Origin: Bryobacterales bacterium
GTDB taxonomy: Bacteria; Acidobacteriota; Terriglobia; Bryobacterales; Bryobacteraceae
Direction of reading: 5' to 3'
DNA length: 42,290 nucleotides
Assembly (NCBI GenBank): GCA_026129915.1
Contig: JAHCHD010000027.1
Coordinates: 1 to 42,290, forward strand
Shown here: positions 26,119 to 34,028 of the stretch, one piece after another
Numbering within the stretch: the first letter of the stretch is position 1
How the letters are laid out: every line of letters begins with the position of its first letter
The notes under the pieces: model-generated
Databases searched by the model: none
What the model was told of the DNA's origin: nothing
What the model saw: the letters and a program-made list of their open reading frames with translations, nothing else
Position numbers and translations under genes: made by a program

Positions 26119-27528
26119 CTAGAACTTATAGGTTGTCCATACGCCGGCATACGCCACGTTCTTGCCCTCGGGTGAGGCGTGACCCAAGAATGAGCCGGCG
26201 AAGAAGTATCCGTAGGAAGCGGCAACTGAAAGATGCCGGTTGACGCTCCAGTGCACTCCAATGGTTGGCTGGCTTCCGATGTGACGGTGGGGATTATCTC
26301 GCCCGGCAATAAGTAGATTGGTGGCGAGCCCATACACACCATCGTGGAGGCTGGTTCGCCAGAACGTATGGTGATCCACGGTTGCTGTGACCGATCTGGA
26401 GAGCTGCAACCGGATACGAGGCCCAACCAAGAATACATTGACGGGGCCATTCAGAGCGAGCGCTGCCTGACCGAAATAGATGCCCGTAGGAAACAGTGGA
26501 TTGAATGTCCCCAGCGGTGACCTGCCATCCCCGTGGTCGCCGCTGGCGACCCCCGCATCGATTCCGATCTGTGGCTGAAAGACAGTCGAGCGAAACCTGT
26601 ATGCGGTGTCGTGCGCGGTAGCCCAGGCTCGAATGTTGCTTCCACCAAAAGAGCCCCACTGAAACATTGCTTCGCTGTTATAGCTCCAACCGTTTCGCCC
26701 ACCCCACAATCTGCCGCCAACCGTATGGCGCAACTCGTTCTGAGCTCCCCTTTCGAATCGCGGCTCCTTCCTGGCGAGTCCCAGGTAGTAGAGATCGGTG
26801 TTGCCTCCCTTCATCACTTGCCACGGGCGAACTCCATAGACTCCCCAAAACGTTGACCGGTGATTCGGAGGCGCGTCGAATACACCAGTGCCGTTGAGCA
26901 CGGGCTTTGCCGCAAATCCATCAATGCGCCACGAGTCAGTCTTCCACTTCAATGACGCACCATCGAACGCCTGGCGAATGTTCGGCCCTTCTCACGTCGA
27001 CGAACCTGCTTAAGACCGAACCGGAATTCCTGCCTTCCAAGACGCAACGTCATGGAGTCTTTGTCGCCGTTCAACAAGCGAGAGGTCGACAAATCCTTGT
27101 TCCACAAACAACTTCGACTCATCAATGACCGGTCTTGGCCCTCCGGTGCGTCCGGCCACAATGCCGCTGGTGAATTGAACAAAGAATCGAGCGCGAGATG
27201 CGGCGTGGACATCGGCGTGCAAAGTGAGCCGTTGCAAGAGGTAGCCATTATCATCTTGCGGTCCTCTCCCCCAATTTGCATTGCGGAAGCCCTCGTACCA
27301 CTCACGCACTTCTCCGCCAATGACCAGAAATCGATCGTTGCCCGATCCAAGCCGGACGTACTTGAGCCGATCCCAAACGTCCAGGCGGCACATCGGGTTG
27401 CTCAGATACCTGTAGTCCTCGTCTTGCCGAAGCAACTGATACGGGGGCGGTCGTTCCGGGCATTCTAGCTGCGCGAAAAGGACGCTCGAAAGCAAGAAGA
27501 CCCATCCCACGCATGCAAAGCGAATCAT
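26119..27528 (-). pseudogene. Alginate-export-type outer-membrane porin, frameshifted
   Basis: The 5' piece (27528 to about 27060) has a signal peptide (MIRFACVGWVFLLSSVLFAQ) and barrel strands (DRFLVIGGEVREWYEGFRNA, GYLLQRLTLHADVHA). The frame then shifts to give SMTLRLGRQEFRFG, and shifts again at about 26990 into GPNIRQAFDGASLKWKTDSW and the long 3' piece ending VAYAGVWTTYKF, a typical terminal beta-strand with C-terminal Phe. Together they form an outer-membrane barrel of about 470 aa of the alginate_exp kind, likely a specific channel for the compound handled by this operon. It follows the substrate-binding-protein gene by 48 bp. Two indels make it non-functional as read. Confidence 0.75.
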
Positions 27529-28054
27529 TTGAGCTTGTCCTTCAAGGCTGCATCGAAGCGAAGCTCTCTGGCGGGCCTAGAGCGCCGCTGCATAAGGATA
27601 GACAAGCGGCCCGGATGCCATTTCTGGCGGGAATACGACGGCCTGCCTCGATCCATTCCGAAACTGCTCGACATCGTGGCCATTGATTCCTTGAAACTGC
27701 ACCTGCAGAACCCGTGGCTCCGCCCACTCGCCTTTGGCGCCAAACCGCACGTCTCCCATGACTGTAGGGAAGACTGTGCTCCTCGCGTAGGCTGCAAGCT
27801 TCGCGTCGTCAAACCCGCCGACTGCTTCGACAGCCTGGGCGATCACCTGCATCTGCGCGTATGCGAGAGGCCCCATGTAATGCCCCAGAAGATCGACATT
27901 CGCGGCAGCAGCAAGTTCCTGGTACCTGTTGAGAAATTGCCGGACATCCGAAAACATCATCTTTGGGACAGATGGGAGCGAGACGACTGGTTCTCTGCGA
28001 TAGCGTATAGAGCGGCCAAGCAGAGCCAAACCAAGCTGAAGAGGAGAACCAGTC

Positions 28055-29125
28055 ATGAAGAAGAGTACCAAAGCATCAGGCCGGAAGGAAGGCAAGGAAA
28101 CCGTGGCCGCCATGGATACCATTGGCATCGACATCGGCGATAAGGTGAGCCAGTTCTGGCTTACTGATGTGGATGGCGAGGTTGCCGACCAGCAGCGCTT
28201 CCACACCAACACCGAGAGCCTGAAGAGGCACTTTCGTTGCCTCCCGAAGGCACGCATTGCCTTGGAAGCCAGCACCGCATTCGGCTGGATGGCGCGTCAG
28301 CTCAAGCAGTACGGGCATGAGGTGCATGTAGCCAATCCGCGGATCTGGCGGCGGTCACCTCCAGCAAGAAAAGAGCGACCGCAACGATGCCGAGAGAAGC
28401 TGGCACGCCTGGCCCGCGCCGATGTCAGGTTGCTCAACGCGGTGTACGTGCGCAGCCTGGAATGCCAGCTGGATTTCATTCCTCTTTGCAGGCCCGCGAC
28501 GGATGGTGCGGGCACGGACCATGCTGGTGAATCAGGCGCGCAGCTTAAGATCGAAGGGAAGCGCTTGCCAACGACGATCACCCTGACCTTTGGAAGCGTT
28601 CCATGGCCCGGCTGCAAGGACACCAGGACGCTGCCGGAGCCGCTGCTCGAACAGATTGACACACACTGAGCGCGGCCATCAAGGAAGTCACCAAGCAATA
28701 GAGCAACTGCTCCGGAACCAAGCATCCGGAGGCCAGCAAACTGCGCAAGACACCGGGGGTGGGGGGCGATCACAGCGTTGCAATTTGTGCTGACCATAGG
28801 CAGCAATGAACGCTTTGCGAACAGCCGGGATGTGGAGCTCGGGCATGACGCCGAAGCGCAGCCAATCGGGGAACACGACCCAAAGCTGGGCATCAGTAAG
28901 GCGGGTAACGAGCACTGCGGCGCTTGCTGGTGCAATGTGCGCACCACATTCTGGGACGTCGCGGACAGGAATCGGCATTGCGTCAATGGGGCCGGAAGCT
29001 GGCCGAGCGGGGCGGGGCGAATGCAAACAAGCGGGCGGTGGTGGCCGTGGCGCGCAAGCTGAGCGTGATCCTGCACCGGTTTCTGGCGTACGGGCGAGGA
29101 ATGGAAGCCATTTCCCGCCCAATAA
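28055..29125 (+). pseudogene. IS110-family transposase, frameshifted (copy 2)
   Basis: The first piece is longer than in copy 1: MKKSTKASGRKEGKETVAAM, then IGIDIGDKVSQFWLTDVDGE, then KARIALEASTAFGWMARQLK, giving the first Asp and the Glu of the DEDD set. After frame changes the Transposase_20 region reads GMTPKRSQSG, LGISKAG and RLLVQCAHHILGRRGQESAL. Indels differ in position from those of copy 1 (for instance ggcgatctgg-type runs of G and A), so a composite of the two copies reads as a nearly complete enzyme. As read, this copy is not functional. Confidence 0.85.
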
Positions 29126-29431
29126 GCCCAATCGGCAAGGCAGCAAGAGATAGGACCGAACAAGACCAAGCTCTGAAGGGAAGAACAATCACGAGATTCT
29201 GTGGAAATTCGAGTTCGTGACGTGACTGCGACGCAGGCTGTAAGGCAAAGCCCGTAAGGGCGGAGACCCGAGGGACAGTAGGCAGCACGTCCTCTAGCAA
29301 ACGGACCTCGCATGCATCCGGCCAACCTGAAGCGGCCACCAGGAATGCGAATGGAAGCCAGGTTCCCAGAGCGAAAGAAAACGAACCCGGAAACGCCCTT
29401 TACGGTTGACACGGGAGCGTCGTCTCATGGA
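29126..29431 (+). ncRNA. Candidate seekRNA/bridge RNA region of IS copy 2
   Basis: This non-coding right end contains gggacag-ta-ggcagc at 29272-29286. The reconstructed insertion site of this copy is gggac-AG-gctgcc. The first word equals the top strand of the left half, and the second is the reverse complement of the right half. Guides that pair with opposite strands on each side of a core dinucleotide are what bridge/seekRNAs use. Existence of the RNA is inferred from family knowledge. Confidence 0.45.
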
Positions 29432-30224
29432 AGGCTGCCAGTACTCGTAGTTCATGAACCCGTTCAGCAATGGGCCTAGGGTTGTCTTTACTGCTGTGTT
29501 CTGAGGGCCAATCATGGATGCGCCGACCATCTTCGGGCGAAACGGATGCGCATGGATGGCTCGCACGAGACCGATTGAGTCGTTGAGATAGGAACAGACA
29601 AACAGCAGGTCGCAATTAGTTCTGGCAACCGCATCCATGACGGGCGTGAAGTCTTCGGTGCTCAGCGAATAGGAGGCCCGATGAACCACTTCGAAGCCAT
29701 ACTTCGCCGCATTGGCGATGGCGCCGAGAATGGGGTTGCGCGAGAACTCGGCATCGGCGGATAGCAGGGCTACTGTCTGAGGCCGCGGTGTTTGCTTTGC
29801 AGCAACAGAGAAAAAGCCTTCGGTGAGAGCCGCGTTCGGATCAGGGCCGGTCGGAATCATCGCAAAGTAGTTCGGATAGAGAAGCTCGTTGTTAACACCG
29901 AGCCCCATCAGTCCAACGAAGAAGCGTCGGCGCTCCATGATTAATGGCATTGCAGGCAGGAGAGAGTTGGTGCCATACCCGCCGATCACAAGATCCACTT
30001 TGTCTTCATCCATCAGACGTTTGTAGATTCCTGGCACTAGGGAAGCATCGCTACGGTCGTCGTAACAGATGAGCTCAACGGGGCGGCCCAGCAAACCGCT
30101 TCTGCTGTTGACATCCTCCCGCCAGATTTCGTGAGCAAGCTGTGCTGACCGGCTGTTCTCTGCAACAGGACCGGTCAGCGAAAGGCAATACCCAACTCGG
30201 ATTGACGTTGCCGGGTTGGCCATC

Positions 30225-30872
30225 TCAGGAGCCAGCTTCCTTGCGACGGCTATTGAGGAGCTGAAACTCCCAGGCTGTGGCGACAGCCCCGGCTCCGCCG
30301 TGCTCCAGAATGATTTCCGTAACACCCGCAGCCGTGTCTCGCGCCCAGTCGCGCTGCCACTCGGACATAGTCGCCAGCCACGTGATCGGCACCGCGCCGG
30401 CCTGCACCATACGGCGGACCGCCATGTCGTGAGCCTCCACCGAAGCGCCACCCGAAGCATCGGTGACAATGAAGACCTCGTAGCCTTCACCCAGCGCCTG
30501 GATTGCCGGCATAGCAAGGCAGATCTCTGTGTATAGCGCCGCTAGCACAAGCTGCTTGCGTCCGCTCTTCTTCACGATGTCTGTAACCTTGGGGTCTTCC
30601 CAGGTGTTGACGAAGGTGCGGTCAATGGGCTTCTGTTCCGGGAAGACATCCTGAAGCCCCTTGATCAGGTACCCGCCCCGCTCCTCGACCACTGTGGTGA
30701 GAATCGTCGGTACTTTAAATACTTTCGCGGCCTTTGCCAGACCGATGACGTTGTTGATGATCATCGTCGGCTCGTGACTGTTGAGATTGGCGAACTGGTA
30801 GGGCTGGTGGTCAATCAGCACAAGGATGCTGTCTTCGGGACGAAGTAATCCTTCGAGGCCAGTCTTGAACAT
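30225..30872 (-). CDS. Isochorismatase-family hydrolase (YcaC-like)
   Basis: The 215-aa product is a cysteine hydrolase of the isochorismatase fold, resembling YcaC. Catalytic Asp21 (ILVLIDHQPYQF) and Cys118 (LAALYTEICLAMPAI) are in place. The substrate is unknown; YcaC-like enzymes often sit in catabolic clusters and act on amides or similar compounds. It is intact, unlike most neighbours. Its TGA is one base from the ATG of the substrate-binding-protein gene, so the two are coupled. The SnoaL-like gene ends 23 bp upstream or less. Confidence 0.88.
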   Translation of the reverse strand: MFKTGLEGLLRPEDSILVLIDHQPYQFANLNSHEPTMIINNVIGLAKAAKVFKVPTILTTVVEERGGYLIKGLQDVFPEQKPIDRTFVNTWEDPKVTDIVKKSGRKQLVLAALYTEICLAMPAIQALGEGYEVFIVTDASGGASVEAHDMAVRRMVQAGAVPITWLATMSEWQRDWARDTAAGVTEIILEHGGAGAVATAWEFQLLNSRRKEAGS

Positions 30873-30892
30873 AACGAACTCCTTTCGAAACC

Positions 30893-31150
30893 CTATGGCT
30901 CAGGTGCCTTGCGGGTCGAGAAAAACGTAAAGCGAAGAGATGCGGTCGCCCTCGAACTGTGCGACATCGAGACCGGCGGCGGAAGCTGGGCCACCAGTCT
31001 GGCAAGCGCCTCTGCTCCCTGCGGGATGTTGGGATTGTGCTGGATGTAGTCCGGTGCGCAGAGGCGCTCAACGGCACCCGGGTCGCGGTGCCGGAACAGA
31101 GCGGTCATCGCCTCCAGGACCAGCGCCTTGTTGCGTTCGACGTGCCTCAT
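30893..31150 (-). pseudogene. SnoaL-like (NTF2 fold) protein with internal deletion
   Basis: The start reads RNKALVLEAMTALFRHRDPG, then AVERLCAPDYIQHNPNIPQG, AEALARLVAQLPP, as in SnoaL-like polyketide-cyclase/NTF2 proteins of about 125-140 aa. The frame then breaks. In the next frame AGLDVAQFEGDRISSLYVFL, DPQGT-stop follows, which is the normal C-terminal end. Some 40-50 residues of the middle are missing, so an internal deletion has joined the two ends out of frame. The ATG overlaps the stop of the MoaF-like gene (shared ATGA). Confidence 0.7.
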
Positions 31151-31515
31151 CGTTGCCCTTCCTGTTGCGAAATGAAATGCATCTGCCCCTGCATTCGCAG
31201 GAAAGAGCCGTTCGGCAGCGTGGCATAGGAATGAACGACGGCGCGCTCGAAGTCCTCCACATGCACAACTGTGGCCCCATCGGCCTCCACCCAGCTCACG
31301 GCGAAGACGCCGGCGCGGATCGGTGTCGCCGCGATTCTCACTGCCTCCGTGCGGGCGTAGGGCCCTTCGGCGATGTCAAATCGGATGTGGTCATCTGGCA
31401 GGGTTGTGAGCCGAACTCGGAAAGCATCGAACACGACATCGAAAACGACCCCAACCGGGTAGACATCCGCCCGTCTCAGGGAATCCGATACCGGATGGGG
31501 CAATGGGAGGTCCAT
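31147..31515 (-). CDS. MoaF-like domain protein
   Basis: The 122-aa product (from MDLPLPHPVSDSLRRADVYP) shows the lipocalin-like pattern of MoaF C-terminal domains: GVVFDVVFDAFRVRLTTLPD, FDIAEGPYARTEAVRI, GVFAVSWVEADGATVVHVED, YATLPNGSFLRMQG. MoaF was named from a molybdenum-cofactor cluster, but its biochemical role is unclear; small calycin proteins of this type often accompany catabolic oxidoreductases. The start at 31515 has only a weak site, and the open frame extends to 31695 without family-like sequence. It is the first gene of the minus-strand operon and its stop overlaps the next start by 4 nt. Confidence 0.65.
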   Translation of the reverse strand: MDLPLPHPVSDSLRRADVYPVGVVFDVVFDAFRVRLTTLPDDHIRFDIAEGPYARTEAVRIAATPIRAGVFAVSWVEADGATVVHVEDFERAVVHSYATLPNGSFLRMQGQMHFISQQEGQR

Positions 31516-31932
31516 AGGAGCAATTGTGCTTGAGGTGCTCGGCGAAAGCGGTGCAGAGGCTGTCGCGGAGGAGCCAATCTTGCGGCAAAGGTAGCGGCGC
31601 GAGCGAATCGGGCGAATGGGCGACCGGGTTCGACCGAGAATTACCCTTGAATCGGCTCTCTGCCAGGAGTACACTGCCGCCAGGAGAGAGGCCATGTGCG
31701 GGTGGACGGAATTCCATTTCCGCCTCCGCGAGTGCTTCGCCGCGAGAGGCTGTAAGCCCGTGGCGACGCTTCCGAAGCGGAAGTGGGTAAGGGTCTCAGC
31801 TCCTGGAGGCGCAGTACGCAGAGGCGATCGGCGCGACGTCAGATCTCCTCATGCATCTGAGTCTTCCAGCTCCCCAGGGCGCTTGACCGTCCGCGATTCC
31901 GCAGTGCGCTGGAAACGGAGGTCACCGGCAAC
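31516..31932. other. Intergenic region upstream of the MoaF-like operon
   Basis: These 417 bp hold no convincing gene. They should contain the promoter of the minus-strand operon. The plus-strand open frame from 31616 is Arg/Ser-rich and looks non-coding. Confidence 0.4.
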
Positions 31933-32079
31933 ATGAAATCAATCGCTTTGCTTGCAGTTTTGATCTTGGTTGGGACTGCTTCGGCGGCAACCGTGTCCTG
32001 GGAAGACTTGCAGGCCACAGTTCATAGATTCCGCTTCCGATTATCCTTTTGCTCGCTCAACGGGCAAGCGAGTTTTTGA
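31933..32079 (+). pseudogene. Truncated relative of the exported protein at 20096
   Basis: GGAGG precedes an ATG that opens MKSIALLAVLILVGTASAAT and then VSWEDLQATVHRFRF before ending at TGA 32077-32079. The signal peptide followed by TVSWEDLQ matches the start of the 20096-20731 product (LTVSWGDLANVV). After about 30 residues similarity ends at a hairpin, so only the 5' end remains. Confidence 0.5.
32052..32077 (+). terminator. Terminator-like hairpin in the truncated gene
   Basis: ctcgct (32052-32057) and agcgag (32067-32072) form a 6-bp stem followed by five T. It sits where similarity to the relative at 20096 stops. Confidence 0.45.
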
Positions 32080-32258
32080 ACGGTGCTTGGCCAGGCCGAG
32101 AACGCTGCCCACACGTCATTTGCCATCAGCGTCAGTGCCATAAGGAGTGGTTGTGCTTGTGTCGGCGGAAGGGCGACGGAGCTGAGAACGTAATGCTTTT
32201 GTAAAACTTGCGGCGGCGGGACTCCGGCTGGACCAGACGGGGCTATTCTACAGGTGCA

Positions 32259-34028
32259 ATGATTGCACCGTTTAAGACCCTATTATCTAACGCTCCCGTA
32301 CACCCTTTGGGCGCAAGTGCCCGCGTTTTGCTGTCGTCCGTGTTTGGCCCCTATGCGCAGGACGATGCGTTTGGCAGCCGGGCCATCAATCCGATGGAGC
32401 TGTATCACAACCAGGTGACCCGCGCGCAAGGACCATTCTCGTTGCGGATGTTTCACCGGTCATGGGGCCTGATGATGATTCAGAAGAACATCAGCGCTCC
32501 ATGCACCCTGCTGGATTTTCCTACCCTGGAGGACTTCAAGCGGGAACTCTCAGCGAATCACTACGACATTGTAGGGATCTCCTCGATCATCGTGAACGTG
32601 GGCAAGGTGCGAGAGATGTGCCGTGTGGTGCGCGAACTTTCGCCGCATTCGCAGATTGTGGTGGGGGGGCATGTGGCGGCCATTCCGGGAATCGAACGGA
32701 TGGTTGATGCTGACCACATCGTGCGCGGCGAGGGCATCGCGTGGATGCGCACATACCTTGGCGAGGACCCCGCTGCGCCCATCAAGCATCCGGCCATCCA
32801 GTCCGGTTTCGGCACACGCATGATGGGTATTCCCGCACCGCGCCGCAAGTCGACGAGTGCGGCCACCATCATTCCCTCTGTTGGGTGCCCGCTGGGCTGC
32901 AATTTCTGCACAACGTCGGCCTTCTTTGGCGGTAAGGGGAAGTTCCTGAACTTCTTTGAGACGGGTGACGAGCTATTCGCGGTGATGGAGCAGATGGAGC
33001 GCGAACTGGAATGCCAGTGCTTCTTTGTGATGGATGAGAACTTTCTGCTGCACCGAGCGCGGTGTATCCGTTTGCTGGAACTGATGCGGGAAAAGAACAA
33101 GAGCTGGGAACTGTATGTGTTCTCCTCGGCCAATGCCATCAAGAAGTACACGATGGAAGAACTGGTGTCGTTGGGTGTGTCTTGGGTGTGGATGGGACTG
33201 GAATCACCGCACTCGCAGTACGCCAAGCTGAACGGCACCGACACCCTGGCGCTAACGAAGGAACTTCGCGCGCATGGCATCCGGGTGTTGGGTTCAAGCA
33301 TTGTCGGGCTGGAACACCATACACCCGAGAACATCGCGGAAGAGATGGCGCACGCCGTCGCGCACAACACGGACTTTCATCAGTTCATGCTGTACACACC
33401 CGTTCCTGGTACACCGCTTTACCAGCAGATGAAGGACGAGCAGCGCCTGGTAGACGTGGACTTGGCGGACATCCATGGGCAGTATCAGTTCAATTTTCAG
33501 CACGCGGCCATCGCGCGCGAGGATTCGCAGCGTTATCTGGATGGCGCCTTCCAACTCGACTTCGAGACAAACGGGCCGAGCTTCTACCGCATCTGCCGGA
33601 CCATGCTCGAGGGCTGGCGCCGCCACCGCAGCCACCCCGAGGAGCGCGTACAGAAACGCTTCGCACGCGAGGCGCTGACGCTACGCACCATCTACAGTGG
33701 CGCCCTGTGGGCAATGGAGCGGAGCCTGCGGACGCAGAACCCGCGAATCGCCGCGGAGATACGGAAGCTGCGCACTGAGATTGCACAGGAATGCGGAGGA
33801 GTGGTGAGTCGCCTGAGCGGATGGCTCTTGGGTCCAGTGGTGCTATGGAGCACGCGACGCGAGGAGCGGCGGCTCGCGGAGGGCTTCCCGTACGAGCCGC
33901 CCGTGTTTCTCGAACGCAGCAACTGGCCTGACGCCAATGCGCAGGCCTACTGCCGGGCTTCTTCGGCGTCGACCACTTCGCGATCCTCATCGTCCACGTC
34001 GCTCGAGAGCGGCGCGAACGCCGCCTGA
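32259..34028 (+). CDS. B12-binding domain radical SAM protein
   Basis: This 589-aa cytoplasmic enzyme has a cobalamin-binding-like Rossmann domain at about 85-170 (YDIVGISSIIVNVGKVREMC, HSQIVVGGHVAAIPG, DHIVRGEG). A radical SAM barrel follows, with Cys210, Cys214 and Cys217 (VGCPLGCNFCTTSAFF) binding the 4Fe-4S cluster, and YVFSSANAIKKY, WMGLESPHSQYAKLNG further on. Such B12-radical SAM enzymes do methylations or rearrangements of lipids and natural products; the substrate here is unknown. The start at 32259 follows AGGTG; an upstream start at 32208 adds an Arg-rich leader. The last 27 codons are antisense to the end of the next gene, and the Ser-rich tail (SASTTSRSSSSTS) is probably a by-product of that overlap. 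Confidence 0.85.
   Translation: MIAPFKTLLSNAPVHPLGASARVLLSSVFGPYAQDDAFGSRAINPMELYHNQVTRAQGPFSLRMFHRSWGLMMIQKNISAPCTLLDFPTLEDFKRELSANHYDIVGISSIIVNVGKVREMCRVVRELSPHSQIVVGGHVAAIPGIERMVDADHIVRGEGIAWMRTYLGEDPAAPIKHPAIQSGFGTRMMGIPAPRRKSTSAATIIPSVGCPLGCNFCTTSAFFGGKGKFLNFFETGDELFAVMEQMERELECQCFFVMDENFLLHRARCIRLLELMREKNKSWELYVFSSANAIKKYTMEELVSLGVSWVWMGLESPHSQYAKLNGTDTLALTKELRAHGIRVLGSSIVGLEHHTPENIAEEMAHAVAHNTDFHQFMLYTPVPGTPLYQQMKDEQRLVDVDLADIHGQYQFNFQHAAIAREDSQRYLDGAFQLDFETNGPSFYRICRTMLEGWRRHRSHPEERVQKRFAREALTLRTIYSGALWAMERSLRTQNPRIAAEIRKLRTEIAQECGGVVSRLSGWLLGPVVLWSTRREERRLAEGFPYEPPVFLERSNWPDANAQAYCRASSASTTSRSSSSTSLESGANAA

Larger units (their letters stand above)
27970..29433 (+). mobile_element. IS110-family element (IS1111-type), copy 2
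   Basis: Copy 2 is about 1.46 kb and is inserted in the substrate-binding-protein gene in antisense orientation. Ends are set by reading-frame restoration: AG at 27970-27971 and at 29432-29433. Subterminal inverted repeats GAGACGAC (27980-27987) and GTCGTCTC (29419-29426) lie 8 and 5 nt inside. The left flank is tttgggac, the right flank gctgccag. The left end up to the transposase ATG (28055) is 84 nt and the right non-coding tail is 306 nt, the IS1111 layout. Confidence 0.88.
27577..30223 (-). pseudogene. ABC transporter substrate-binding protein (branched-chain/urea type), interrupted by IS copy 2
   Basis: This periplasmic-binding fold protein of the Leu/Ile/Val/urea/amide class is split. 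The N-terminal part (30223 to 29432) reads MANPATSIRVGYCLSLTGPV, then YDDRSDASLVPGIYKRLMDE, and stops at NYEYWQP. The C-terminal part (27969 to 27577) resumes VPKMMFSDVRQFLNRYQELA, then DLLGHYMGPLAYAQMQVIAQ, and ends PLVYPYAAAL. Removing the IS restores 1185 bp, exactly 394 codons plus stop, reading YWQPVPKMMF across the joint. No export signal is visible at the ATG at 30223, which lies 1 nt after the hydrolase stop, so the gene may have lost or never had one. Confidence 0.85.

Noticed and set aside
28297..29412. 371-codon minus-strand open frame within IS copy 2
   Set aside because: It is antisense to the transposase; a similar frame in copy 1 is broken, and no homology-like motif is seen.
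31616..31936. 106-codon plus-strand open frame before the truncated exported gene
   Set aside because: It has Arg/Ser/Pro-rich, non-family-like sequence and no ribosome-binding site, and it ends inside the start of the next frame.
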